From positions 62,001 through 126,000 of the forward strand of contig NZ_CAJNAT010000011.1 of NCBI RefSeq assembly GCF_905220705.1: 64,000 nucleotides of DNA, given 5' to 3'. The position numbers and the translations under genes are program-made. This document shows positions 34,359 to 42,835 of this stretch, piece after piece. How positions within the stretch are numbered: position 1 is the first letter of the stretch; each line of letters starts with the position of its first letter. The DNA is from Paraburkholderia domus (lineage in GTDB: Bacteria; Pseudomonadota; Gammaproteobacteria; Burkholderiales; Burkholderiaceae). The notes below the pieces were generated by a model. The model was not told the DNA's origin. It did no database searches and saw nothing but the letters and a program-made list of their open reading frames with translations.

Positions 34359-34462
34359 CGCCTAGACCGCGAAGGTCCAGGCGAAGTCATCGGGAACCCG
34401 ATGACGGAGGTATCGAATACAGAACTGGCCCGCGATCGGGGATGCTCGGTCGCGGGCCAGTT
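34359..34462 (+). ncRNA. Candidate structured RNA of three consecutive stem-loops
   Basis: Hairpin 1 (34359-34383) pairs CGCCT-a-GACC with GGTC-c-AGGCG around GCGAA. Hairpin 2 (34386-34405) pairs GTCATCGGG with CCCGATGAC around AA. Hairpin 3 (34423-34462) pairs 13 bases, AACTGGCCCGCGA with TCGCGGGCCAGTT. A purine-rich GGAGGTATCGAATA lies between hairpins 2 and 3. No long T-run follows. It may be a small RNA or the structured 3' end of the 34051-34299 transcript. The strand is uncertain, since hairpins fold on both. Confidence 0.45.
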
Positions 34463-34576
34463 CGTTTGAATCAGGGCGCGCGGTTGTGTTGCGCGCTTGG
34501 CGGACGATCAGGGCAAACTGCGTGGCCTCTGCGCTTCGTTCCGCTGCACAGCTGGGTTGCCAGCCTGGTGACCCGC

Positions 34577-34885
34577 TTAGTTGCCGAAGTACACCGACTT
34601 CGGACCGTTCACCGGAACCGGGTGGCCCGACTGCGACGAGCCACTCACCGCACCGCCGTAACCGCTTTCTGCGGCACCGTTTTGCGCGGCGACACGGGCT
34701 TGCGCAGCCTGAATGTCAGCGGGGTAGTACGGGTCGGCACGGCCCGGCTGGTAGCCGGCCTTTTCGAGTTGAATCAGTTCTGCGCGCACCTGGGCGCGGC
34801 TCACGGGCTGGTTGGACTGCGCAAACGAGGCAACAGGAGCGGCCAGCACGGCGGCGATAACAACAGCTTGAATGAGCGATTTCAT
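34577..34885 (-). CDS. DUF4148-type small exported protein
   Basis: The 102-residue protein has a signal peptide (MKSLIQAVVIAAVLAAPVAS, FAQ-S cleavage). It carries the DUF4148 signature SRAQVRAELIQLEKAGY followed by YPADIQAAQARV. Such small periplasmic proteins are abundant and of unknown function in Burkholderia and relatives. GGAGGT lies close upstream of the ATG. Confidence 0.85.
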   Translation of the reverse strand: MKSLIQAVVIAAVLAAPVASFAQSNQPVSRAQVRAELIQLEKAGYQPGRADPYYPADIQAAQARVAAQNGAAESGYGGAVSGSSQSGHPVPVNGPKSVYFGN

Positions 34886-35064
34886 GATGAACTACCTCCA
34901 GTTCGGTCTTTGTCTTGCTACGAGCGATCTTGTTCGTAGTCAGTGATTGCATTGTAGTTTTGCGATCTGGCCGGAGTAACCGTCAATTCAGGTAAGGTTT
35001 GTTGCGAGATTTGAGATAAACGAAGGGTGCTTTGCTCGATAGACCCTTGTGCGCTGCGTGGAAC

Positions 35065-35090
35065 AAAAAAGGGCGCCAACGGCGCCCTTT
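35065..35090 (-). terminator. Rho-independent terminator of the ABC transporter operon
   Basis: On the minus strand AAAGGGCGCC-gtt-GGCGCCCTTT is followed directly by further T residues. The ten-base-pair stem lies 26 bases after the permease stop codon, in the right orientation. Confidence 0.88.
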
Positions 35091-35115
35091 CTCCCTATAC
35101 AACCTGATGGTCAAC

Positions 35116-35979
35116 TCAAACTGCTGCAGGCCGCCACTTCAACAATCGCTGTTCGACCGTAGTCAACAGGTAGTCCGCAGCCAGTGCGACCACAGCCAGC
35201 ACGATCATTGCCGCGAACACACCGGCTGCATTGAACGCGCCTTGCGCCGTGGAGATCAACAGGCCGATACCTTGCTTTGAGCCGAGGAACTCGCCCACCA
35301 CCGCACCGACCAGCGCAAAGCCGAAGCTCACGTGCAAGCTGGCAAGAATCCAGCTCAACGCCGACGGAATCACCACAGAAGTCGTTACCTGACGGCGCGA
35401 CGCACCGAGAATCTGCGCATTCGCGATCATGTAGCGGTCGGCTTCACGCACGCCCTGAAACGCATTGGCGAACACGACGAAGAACACCATCACGACCGCC
35501 AGCGCCACCTTCGATGCCATGCCGAGACCGAGCGCAATCACGAACACCGAGCCGAGCACCACACGCGGAATCGAGTTGGCGATCTTGATGTAGAGGCTGA
35601 ACACGTCGGAGAGCAGCTTGTTGCGGCCGAGCAGGATGCCGCAGAAGATGCCCGCCACCGAACCGATAATGAACCCGAGCCCGGTTTCTTCAAGCGTGAC
35701 CCACACCTGCGTCAAGAGCGGACCTTGCGACGTGCCGTTCACGAACCAGTCGACGATCTGCGCGAAGATCGCACTCGGCATCGAGAAGAAGAACGGATCG
35801 ATCCACTTCAGGCGTGCGGACAATTCCCATCCGCCGAGCACAACCACCAGCACGACAATGCGCAGCGTGATCACCAGCGCATGACGTTGCCGGATGCGTT
35901 TTTGCGCGACGCGTTCGACTTGTGCGAGTGTCACGGGATCGATGCCCGAAGGCATCGTTTGTTGAGAGGTCGTAGACAT
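35116..35979 (-). CDS. ABC importer permease (SsuC/TauC/NrtB class)
   Basis: The 287-residue inner-membrane protein has about six spans. It carries the permease EAA-type loop ANAFQGVREADRYMIANAQI followed by LGASRRQVTTSVVIPSALSW, which docks on the ATPase, and GLGLLISTAQGAF-like residues at the end. It is the third gene of the operon SBP-ATPase-permease and is followed by a terminator. The class imports sulfonates, taurine, nitrate or similar small molecules. The substrate here is unknown. Confidence 0.85.
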   Translation of the reverse strand: MSTTSQQTMPSGIDPVTLAQVERVAQKRIRQRHALVITLRIVVLVVVLGGWELSARLKWIDPFFFSMPSAIFAQIVDWFVNGTSQGPLLTQVWVTLEETGLGFIIGSVAGIFCGILLGRNKLLSDVFSLYIKIANSIPRVVLGSVFVIALGLGMASKVALAVVMVFFVVFANAFQGVREADRYMIANAQILGASRRQVTTSVVIPSALSWILASLHVSFGFALVGAVVGEFLGSKQGIGLLISTAQGAFNAAGVFAAMIVLAVVALAADYLLTTVEQRLLKWRPAAV

Positions 35980-35995
35980 GTTTGCCGTTCCTTGA

Positions 35996-36790
35996 TTAAC
36001 CGATCTGCACTTCTTCGCGCAGGTCGTGCCAGATGTCGCGCGAGATTTCGATAAAACGTGGGTCGTAGCGAACCTCCGACGTGACGCGCGGACGCGGCAG
36101 ATCGATTTCGTACACTTTCTTCAGCGTCGCCGGGCGCGCGGTCAACACGAACACGCGATCCGCAAGCGCAATCGCTTCTTCGAGATCGTGCGTGACGAAC
36201 ACCACCGAGCCGGCACCGCCCCACAGTTGCAGCAGTTCGTCCTGCATCAGCGTGCGCGTTTGCATGTCGAGCGCCGAGAAGGGCTCGTCCATCAGCAGAA
36301 TTTCCGGCTTGTTGATGAAGGTTTGCGCGAGTGCCACGCGCTTTCTCATTCCGCCGGACAGTTGATGCGGGTAGTGTTTGCCGAACTTGTCGAGGCCCAC
36401 GCGGCGCAGCCATTCGTTGGCTTCGTCGTACGCGGCGGATTTCGAGCGGCCGCGATACAGCGGGCCGGCTGCGACGTTGTCGATCACCGAGCGCCACGGA
36501 AACACGGCGTCGGCCTGAAACACGAAGCCGATGCGCGGATCGATGCCGTCCACCGGCGCGCCCATTACGCGCACTTCGCCGGTGGTGGGCTTCAGCAAGC
36601 CGGTGATCATGCTGAGCGTGGTGGACTTGCCGCAACCCGTCGGGCCGACAACCGCGACGAACTCGCCGCGTGCCACCGACATGCTGAAGTCGCGCAATGC
36701 GATCGTCGCTTTGCCGTCCGGAGAAATGAAACGGCACGATACGTTGCGCATCTCGATGGCGGGCGTATCGCGTGACATAGGTTGATTCAT
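35996..36790 (-). CDS. ABC importer ATPase (SsuB/TauB class)
   Basis: The 264-residue nucleotide-binding subunit has Walker A GPTGCGKST (about residue 50), signature LSGGMRKRVALA, Walker B ILLMDEPFSALD and switch His in FVTHDLEEAI. It lies 16 bp upstream of the permease gene and follows the binding-protein gene. The DLEEAIALADRVFVL region is typical of the nitrate/sulfonate/taurine subfamily. Confidence 0.88.
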   Translation of the reverse strand: MNQPMSRDTPAIEMRNVSCRFISPDGKATIALRDFSMSVARGEFVAVVGPTGCGKSTTLSMITGLLKPTTGEVRVMGAPVDGIDPRIGFVFQADAVFPWRSVIDNVAAGPLYRGRSKSAAYDEANEWLRRVGLDKFGKHYPHQLSGGMRKRVALAQTFINKPEILLMDEPFSALDMQTRTLMQDELLQLWGGAGSVVFVTHDLEEAIALADRVFVLTARPATLKKVYEIDLPRPRVTSEVRYDPRFIEISRDIWHDLREEVQIG

Positions 36791-36829
36791 CGGCTGGTGC
36801 CTCGCAGTTCTTTTGATGTTGAAAGGGCG

Positions 36830-37849
36830 TTACTTCGCCGCGGTCTTGACCGCTGACGACACGTAGTCGTTGGTATAGGTCTTGGCGAGGTCGATATGCT
36901 TACCCTTCACCGAAGGGTTGAACGCAGACAGCACCTTCAGGACGGTGTCCGGGCCGTCGGCGGGCATCTTGCCGTCCTTGGTGAACATCGGCAGCGACGC
37001 CTTCAGCGCGCCGACGTACAGGTCCTTGTTGTTGCCGTAGTAGTCCTTCGGCATCTTCGCGGCGATCTCTTCCGCGCTATGCGTTGCGATGAAGTTCAGC
37101 GTCTTCGCGAACGCGTGCGCGAGTTTCGCTGCGTCGTCCTTGTGCGACTCGGCCCATGCGCGCTGCACGTAGAAGCTCGAAGCCGGATACGTGCCGCCGA
37201 GCGCGGCGCGCGTGCCTTCCAGCGTGCGCATATCGACCAGCACCTTGGCGTCGCCGGTCTTCAGCAACTGCGAGACGGTCGGCTCGGTGGTCATGCCCGC
37301 GTCGATGCGGTTCTGCTTGATGGCGGCGATAAAGCTGTTGTCCGCGCCCACCGGCAGCAGCGTGTATTGCGTGGACGGCACGCCCGCGCGTTGTGCGAGG
37401 TATTGCGTGAGGAAACTGGTCGACGAACCGAGGCCGGTCACGCCCAGCGTCTTGCCCTTCACGTCGGCCATGCTCTTGAGCGTTTCGGCGGCCTTGGTGG
37501 AGACCATTTCCACTTCACCCGGCACCTGGCCGAAAATCACCAGTGCCTGGACTTCCTTGCCCTTGCTCTGCAGGTCGATGGTGTGATCGTAGAAGCCCAC
37601 CACGCCTTGCACCGCGCCCGCGAGCAGTTCGTTTTCCGCGTCGACGCCTGCCGGTTGCGAGAGGATTTCGACGTCGAGGCCTTCGTCCTTGAAATAGCCG
37701 AGCTGCTCCGTGAGCTTGGCCGGCAGATAGATGATCTTGGTGGCGCCGCCGACCATGATCGTCAGCTTCTCGGCGTGAGCCGCGGCAGAAGCGGCGGCAA
37801 GGGTGAACGCAACACCTGACACAGCGGCAATCTGGCGCAAGGTACGCAT
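36830..37849 (-). CDS. Periplasmic substrate-binding protein (SsuA/NMT1 class)
   Basis: ATG 37849 starts MRTLRQIAAVSGVAFTLAAA with signal cleavage after AHA; the frame is open to 38077. The 339 residues show the two-lobe pattern with KIIYLPAKLTEQLGYFKDEG, GVTGLGSSTSFLTQYLAQRA and AALGGTYPASSFYVQ. It is the first gene of the operon with the ATPase and permease. Homologues bind sulfonates, taurine or nitrate, and the ligand cannot be assigned from sequence alone. Confidence 0.85.
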   Translation of the reverse strand: MRTLRQIAAVSGVAFTLAAASAAAHAEKLTIMVGGATKIIYLPAKLTEQLGYFKDEGLDVEILSQPAGVDAENELLAGAVQGVVGFYDHTIDLQSKGKEVQALVIFGQVPGEVEMVSTKAAETLKSMADVKGKTLGVTGLGSSTSFLTQYLAQRAGVPSTQYTLLPVGADNSFIAAIKQNRIDAGMTTEPTVSQLLKTGDAKVLVDMRTLEGTRAALGGTYPASSFYVQRAWAESHKDDAAKLAHAFAKTLNFIATHSAEEIAAKMPKDYYGNNKDLYVGALKASLPMFTKDGKMPADGPDTVLKVLSAFNPSVKGKHIDLAKTYTNDYVSSAVKTAAK

Positions 37850-38119
37850 GGTGCAGTCTCCGTAGGTTTGGTCGCCGCGATGTGCGGATGCGGCGCTTTC
37901 TGGATGAATGACGGGGATTATAGAAATTGGAAACCTTCTGGCAGCTTTCGGGGCGGTGAGCAAATCATGGGTGTTAACCCGAAAACCCACTGCAACCGGA
38001 TCGCCACCCCCTGGCAAACCCCATAACGTGGGCCACAAACCACGCAAGCCGCGCGCAAAGCCCTTGTTTTGCGGCACAATCGGCGTCCTGACTTTTGCCG
38101 TTCATTTGCCGTTCCCGCC
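37850..38119. other. Divergent intergenic region, ABC operon / response regulator
   Basis: This 270-bp gap holds the promoters of the leftward ABC importer and the rightward two-component system. I saw no clear operator or small gene. Confidence 0.3.
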
Positions 38120-38797
38120 ATGAAGCTGCTGCTCATCGAAGACAACCCCACGCTGGCACACTGGCTCGCGAAGATGCTGGAGCAGGAGGCGTTCGCGCTC
38201 GACGCCGTGCAGGACGGCGACTCAGCGGACCGCTTGCTGCGCACCAATCACTACGACGTGATCCTGCTCGATCTGAATTTGCCGAAGCTGTCCGGCAAGA
38301 ACGTGCTGCGCCGTTTGCGCCAGCGCGGAGACGCCACGCCGGTGCTGATCCTGACGGCGAGCGGTTCGATCGACGAAAAAGTGGAACTGCTCGGCGCCGG
38401 CGCGGACGACTACCTGGTCAAGCCTTTCGAAGTGCGTGAGCTGATCGCGCGGATCAAGGTGGCGATCCGGCGTCAGTCGCCGTCGAAAGCCAGCGAGGTG
38501 GTGTGCGGCGATCTCGCGTTCGACATCGACACGCGCCAGTTCACGCTTAAGGGCGCGCCGCTGAACGTCACGCCGCGCGAGCGCTCGGTGCTCGAAACAC
38601 TGATTCTGCGTTTGGGCAAGACGGTGACGAAGCCCGCGCTGGTCGACGCGATCTTCACGCTCGCGGACGAGCCGAGCGAGGACGCGGTCGAAATCTACAT
38701 CTCGCGGTTGCGCAAGAAACTCGACGGCAGTTCGGCTGCGATAGTCACGTTGCGCGGGCTCGGTTACCTGCTGCGCAAGAAAGAAGATGACCAATAG
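38120..38797 (+). CDS. OmpR-family response regulator (first copy)
   Basis: ATG 38120 (MKLLLIEDNPTLAHWLAKML) gives 225 residues. The receiver domain has the acidic pair ED, phospho-acceptor Asp in VILLDLNLPKLSG, and Lys in YLVKPFE. The C-terminal winged helix ends YISRLRKKLDGSSAAIVTLR-GLGYLL. The gene overlaps the histidine kinase start by 11 bp. The closest family types are TctD/QseB. It is paralogous to the regulator at 41754-42452. Confidence 0.9.
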   Translation: MKLLLIEDNPTLAHWLAKMLEQEAFALDAVQDGDSADRLLRTNHYDVILLDLNLPKLSGKNVLRRLRQRGDATPVLILTASGSIDEKVELLGAGADDYLVKPFEVRELIARIKVAIRRQSPSKASEVVCGDLAFDIDTRQFTLKGAPLNVTPRERSVLETLILRLGKTVTKPALVDAIFTLADEPSEDAVEIYISRLRKKLDGSSAAIVTLRGLGYLLRKKEDDQ

Positions 38798-40184
38798 CCT
38801 GCGCATGCGTCTGCTGTGGTGGCTGCTGGTGCCACTCGCGCTGTACGTGTTCGTCACCGGCAAGGCCGAGTACGACAACGCCCGGCGCACAGCGGATCTC
38901 GTGCAGGACAACCAGCTAATTTCGTCGGCGCGGATGATCGCAGGTGAAGTGGAATGGATGGACGGCTTTCTGCGCGTGGACGTGCCGCCTGCCGCGCTCG
39001 AAGTGTTCGTGTCGCCGTATCGCGATCAGGTGTTCTACAGCGTGAGCGTCGACGACGGCCGGTTGCTCGCGGGCAGACCGGATTTTCCACAGCGCGCGGC
39101 GCGCTCGCCCGACTCGCCCGATCACTACGACACCGAACTCCATGGCCAGCCCGTCCGTGCGGTCGGGATCGTGCGGCTGATGTACGACAACGGCGCGACG
39201 CGCCGGGTACGGGTCACGGTGGGTAAGACGGTGCGCTCGCGCGACGCGATGGCGCAGCAACTGTGGCAGCCGCAACTCGTGCGGCAGATCGAGATGATCG
39301 TGCTGGCAGTCGCGCTGGCCTGCATCGGCCTCACGTTCGAGTTGCGGCCCTTGATGAAAGTGAAGGAAGAGGTCGCCGACCGCGATCCTATGCAGCTCGA
39401 ACCGATTCGCGTCGAGCGCCTGCATACCGAGTTGCGGCCTATCGTCGAAGCGATCAATCAATGTATCGCGCGGCTCGGCGTGCAGGTGGCCGCGCAACGG
39501 CGTTTTATCGCCGACGCCGCGCACCAGTTGCGTACGCCGCTCACGCTGCTTGGCACGCAGTTGCAGTTCGCACGGCAGCAGGACGGCCTGAATCCCGCGC
39601 TCGACGAAGCGCTTGCCGCGATGCATCGCAGCAATCGATCGATGGTCGGGCTCACCAACAAGCTGCTGTTGCTCGCCCAGGCCGAGGCCGCCGACAACAC
39701 ACAATTGGCGGTGGAAACTGTCGATCTGGTGCCGCTGGCAATGGAAGTGGTCGAAGATCTGGCCCTGCTTGCGCAGGCCCGGGACATCGATCTTGGCGCA
39801 GAACTGAGCGGCCCCGCGCCGGTGGCCGGGCATCGCGGCCTGCTTCAGGCGCTGATCGCCAACCTCGCGGAGAACGCGATTCGCTATACCGGCAGTGGTG
39901 GACACGTCACGGTCGCGGTCAGTGCTCATGCCGATTCAGTCGCCGTGTCGGTGCTGGATGACGGCCCCGGCATTCCGGCCGAGTCGCGCAGCCGCGTGTT
40001 CGAACCGTTTTTCCGGGCGTCGGCGGATACCGAAGGAACTGGCCTTGGCCTTGCTATCGTGCGCGAAATTGCGGACGCGCATCATGGAGAGATCACGCTC
40101 AAGCCCGGTGAGAGCGGCAAAGGCGTGCACATGATCGTCTCGTTTCCACGCGCGGCGGCGGAAGAAGGATCTCTGCCCGGCTAA
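38787..40184 (+). CDS. Sensor histidine kinase, TctE/QseC type (first copy)
   Basis: The 465-residue kinase has a first span (LLWWLLVPLALYVFV), a periplasmic 2CSK_N-like sensor of about 140 residues and a second span (IEMIVLAVALACIGL). A HAMP-like linker follows, then the H-box ADAAHQLRTPL with the phosphorylated His, N-box NLAENAIRYT, DDGPGIP and GTGLGLAIV. It is co-transcribed and overlapping with its response regulator. A signal-sensing role for organic acids is suggested by the TctE likeness only. Confidence 0.9.
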   Translation: MTNSLRMRLLWWLLVPLALYVFVTGKAEYDNARRTADLVQDNQLISSARMIAGEVEWMDGFLRVDVPPAALEVFVSPYRDQVFYSVSVDDGRLLAGRPDFPQRAARSPDSPDHYDTELHGQPVRAVGIVRLMYDNGATRRVRVTVGKTVRSRDAMAQQLWQPQLVRQIEMIVLAVALACIGLTFELRPLMKVKEEVADRDPMQLEPIRVERLHTELRPIVEAINQCIARLGVQVAAQRRFIADAAHQLRTPLTLLGTQLQFARQQDGLNPALDEALAAMHRSNRSMVGLTNKLLLLAQAEAADNTQLAVETVDLVPLAMEVVEDLALLAQARDIDLGAELSGPAPVAGHRGLLQALIANLAENAIRYTGSGGHVTVAVSAHADSVAVSVLDDGPGIPAESRSRVFEPFFRASADTEGTGLGLAIVREIADAHHGEITLKPGESGKGVHMIVSFPRAAAEEGSLPG

Positions 40185-40345
40185 GTCAGTCGTGCCAAGT
40201 CGGTCAGGTTAATTCAGCCGCGTTAAATTGGCGGCTTTAAAGTGAGTCGGGGCAAACGCGCAATCGGGACAGGAAGCGCGTGGGCGAAAACGTCGAGTAG
40301 GAATCGCGCCCCTGGAATTTTTTTGGAAGTGAGGAAGGACGAATC

Positions 40346-41728
40346 GTGTTTTCAGGCAGTTTGCGCGGACGCTTGCTGTGGTGGCTCTTGCTGCCACTGG
40401 CAGCGTTCGTTTCCATTTCCGGCATGATTTCGTATCGCAATGCGCAGACCACGGCCGATCTGGTTCAGGACAACGCGTTGCTATCGTCGACGCGCATCAT
40501 TGGCGAGGACATCGACTGGGATAACGGCAACGTCTCGATCCAGATTCCGCCGGCCGCGCTCGAACTGTTTGAGTCGCCGGAACAGGACAGCGTGTTCTAT
40601 CGCGTCGAAGCGAGCGGCCACCGTCTGCTGGCAGGCAGCCTCGATTTGCCCGTGCCGCGCGGCGTGGGCGACGTCCCCATGGTCTACTCCACCCATCTCG
40701 ACGACGGCCGCGCCGTGCGCGCGGCCGCCTACGTGCGGCAGCTTTACGACTCGGGCCGCACCGAGGAAGTTGTCGTAGCGGTCGCGAAGACGGAAGGCTC
40801 GCGCGATGCCATGGTGTGGCGCCTGTTGCGTCCGCAACTGTTCGGCGAGGTACTCACGTTGGTACTCGCCATGGTGTTCGTCTATCTTGGCCTGACCTTC
40901 GAATTGCGGCCGTTGATGAAGGTGAAGGACGACGTTTCCGATCGCAACGCGTCGCAACTTGAACCGATACGCGTGGCGCGATTGCATGTCGAATTAAGGC
41001 CCATTGTCGAAGCAATCAACCAGTGCATCGCGCGCATGGGCCAGCAGGCCGCGACTCAGCGGCAATTCATCTCCGACGCGGCGCATCAGTTGCGCACGCC
41101 GCTCGCGCTGCTGGTCACGCAGATCCAGTTCGCGCGGCAACGTGAGAATCGGGACGTGCCGCTCACCGAAGCACTGGCCGGCATGCATAAAAGCAGCCGC
41201 AAGCTGACCACGCTGACCAACAAACTATTGCTCCTCGCTCAGGCTGAGTCCGCGGCGCCCGCCAATGTGCGCGAACGGGTCGATCTGAGCGCGTTGATCG
41301 CAGGTGTGCTGGAGGAGCTGATTGCATTCGCGCAGTCGCGTGAAATCGATCTGGGCGCTGAGCTGGAAGACGGTTTATATGTGACCGGAGACGAGGCATT
41401 GACCGCGGCACTCGTGACCAATCTCGTCGACAACGCGTTGCGTTATACGCAACCCGGCGGCCGCGTCACCGTGCACACGCGGCACAGCAATGACATGGCG
41501 ATCGTGCGTGTGATCGATAACGGGCCGGGTATCAAGGCTGAAGCGAGAGCGCGCGTGTTCGAGCGCTTCTATCGCGCGTCGAGTCACGCCGACGGAACCG
41601 GCCTCGGCTTGCCGATCGTGCGCGAGATCGCCTACCGGCAAGGCGGCACGGTCACGATTGAGCCGGGAGAGGGCGGTGTCGGCCTGGTCGCTACCGTCGA
41701 GATGCGACTGTGGTCGGCAGCGGTTTGA
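40346..41728 (+). CDS. Sensor histidine kinase, TctE/QseC type (second copy)
   Basis: GTG 40346 is the start, with GAGGAAGGA 7-15 bases upstream. The 460 residues parallel the first kinase throughout: LLWWLLLPLAAFVSIS span, sensor domain with PPAALELFESPEQDSVFYRV, second span, FELRPLMKVKDDV, SDAAHQLRTPL, NLVDNALRYT, DNGPGIK and GTGLGLPIV. It is followed 25 bp later by its response regulator, the reverse of the first pair's order. Confidence 0.9.
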   Translation: MFSGSLRGRLLWWLLLPLAAFVSISGMISYRNAQTTADLVQDNALLSSTRIIGEDIDWDNGNVSIQIPPAALELFESPEQDSVFYRVEASGHRLLAGSLDLPVPRGVGDVPMVYSTHLDDGRAVRAAAYVRQLYDSGRTEEVVVAVAKTEGSRDAMVWRLLRPQLFGEVLTLVLAMVFVYLGLTFELRPLMKVKDDVSDRNASQLEPIRVARLHVELRPIVEAINQCIARMGQQAATQRQFISDAAHQLRTPLALLVTQIQFARQRENRDVPLTEALAGMHKSSRKLTTLTNKLLLLAQAESAAPANVRERVDLSALIAGVLEELIAFAQSREIDLGAELEDGLYVTGDEALTAALVTNLVDNALRYTQPGGRVTVHTRHSNDMAIVRVIDNGPGIKAEARARVFERFYRASSHADGTGLGLPIVREIAYRQGGTVTIEPGEGGVGLVATVEMRLWSAAV

Positions 41729-41753
41729 TGAGCTGCCACATAAGGGGAGAATG

Positions 41754-42452
41754 ATGAAACTGTTGCTCGTTGAAGACGACGCTGACCTCGCACGCTGGGT
41801 GATGAACCTGATGCAGGTCGAGAATTTCGCGATTGACTGGGCGCAGGACGGCGAGCGTGCGGAGACGCTGCTCGGCGTGCAGTGCTACGACGCGGTACTG
41901 CTCGATCTGCGGCTGCCGGGCATCGGTGGCAAGGAAGTACTGGCGCGCCTGCGCCGCAAACGCGACAACGTGCCGGTGCTGATGCTCACCGCCAACGGCT
42001 CGACCGACGACAAGGTGGCCTGCTTTTCGGCCGGCGCGGACGACTACGTCGTCAAGCCCTTCGAGGCGCGCGAGCTGGTGGCGCGCATCAAGGCGCTGAT
42101 CCGCCGCCAGGCGGCTGGCGACAAGGGCCAGTCGATCGACTGCGGCGATCTGCGCTATCTGTTCGATTCGCGCGAGTTCGTACTGCAGGGCGAGCCATTA
42201 CCGTTACGGCGGCGCGAACACGCCATCCTCGAAACGCTGATGCTGAAGCAGGGCAAGACGGTCTCGAAGTCCACGCTGATGGACAAGGTCTTCACGCTCG
42301 ACGACGAACCCAGCGCCGATGCCATCGACATCTACATTCACCGCTTGCGCAAGCATCTTGCGAGCTCCAGCGCGAAGATCATGACCCTGCGCGGGCTCGG
42401 CTACATTCTGCGCGAAGAAGTGCCGTGCGAATCATTTGCCGGGGCGTTGTAA
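41754..42452 (+). CDS. OmpR-family response regulator (second copy)
   Basis: Start ATG 41754 is favoured over 41751 because it gives a better distance from AAGGGGAGA. The 232 residues have EDD, phospho-acceptor Asp in AVLLDLRLPGIGG, Lys in YVVKPFE, and a DNA-binding domain ending YIHRLRKHLASSSAKIMTLR-GLGYIL. It is paralogous to the 38120-38797 regulator. Direct-repeat boxes like those of PmrA/QseB lie in the gap just downstream, ahead of the DUF347-like gene. Confidence 0.9.
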   Translation: MKLLLVEDDADLARWVMNLMQVENFAIDWAQDGERAETLLGVQCYDAVLLDLRLPGIGGKEVLARLRRKRDNVPVLMLTANGSTDDKVACFSAGADDYVVKPFEARELVARIKALIRRQAAGDKGQSIDCGDLRYLFDSREFVLQGEPLPLRRREHAILETLMLKQGKTVSKSTLMDKVFTLDDEPSADAIDIYIHRLRKHLASSSAKIMTLRGLGYILREEVPCESFAGAL

Positions 42453-42646
42453 TTGTAGAACCGCCGCCGGTTCGGCGCGGCGATCCATACCATCAAGCTG
42501 AACTTCCTGAGTGCTTGTACGGCGCTTTGACCGATTGCCTGAATGGACATTCAAATCTCCTGATAGAAAAACGTGTGTACTGCGTTCTGTCTATCGGCCT
42601 CGATTTGGTGTGCTTGAGCAGTAGATTTTTTGATTTATTCGAAGTC

Positions 42647-42663
42647 CTTAAGCGTCTCTTAAG
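42647..42663. promoter_or_regulatory. PmrA-box-like direct repeat 1
   Basis: CTTAAG-CGTCT-CTTAAG is a direct repeat with five-base spacer (11-bp period). This matches the published PmrA-type box YTTAAK-N5-YTTAAK used by OmpR-family response regulators. It lies about 170 bp upstream of the DUF347-like start codon and about 195 bp after the second response regulator. Confidence 0.65.
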
Positions 42664-42729
42664 ACTCGATCAAAGCGCCTCTTAGCCGCCATTTCCCCAC
42701 TGTGGTTCGGCGATCTCACCGGCATCCGC

Positions 42730-42746
42730 CATAAGCTTTTCATAAG
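42730..42746. promoter_or_regulatory. PmrA-box-like direct repeat 2
   Basis: CATAAG-CTTTT-CATAAG is a second direct repeat with the same six-base unit and five-base spacer, 83 bp downstream of box 1 and about 90 bp before the start codon. Its half-sites differ from box 1 at one base (A for T in position 2), consistent with a weaker site for the same regulator. Confidence 0.6.
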
Positions 42747-42835
42747 GTTCCCCATTGCATATTCGGCGCATTGAGTGAGCGCGAGCGCGCCTGCTCGCAA
42801 CGTCGAATTAAATGCTTATTAACGGGAGAACCAGC

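Larger units (their letters stand above)
42453..42835. other. Intergenic region upstream of the DUF347-like gene
   Basis: The 383-bp gap contains no convincing gene. It carries two direct-repeat boxes (42647-42663, 42730-42746), annotated separately, in an AT-rich setting suited to a regulated promoter. Confidence 0.5.

Noticed and set aside
35332..36054. 240-codon plus frame opposite the ABC permease
   Set aside because: The minus-strand permease has the EAA loop and spans. The plus frame is His/Arg/Glu-rich noise.
38916..39929. 337-codon minus frame opposite the first histidine kinase
   Set aside because: The kinase motifs on the plus strand are complete. The minus frame shows none.
40200..40260. 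TTAA-rich repeats before the second kinase as further response-regulator boxes
   Set aside because: GTTAAT, GTTAAA and TTTAAA occur at uneven spacing (not the 11-bp period), so I did not call them boxes.
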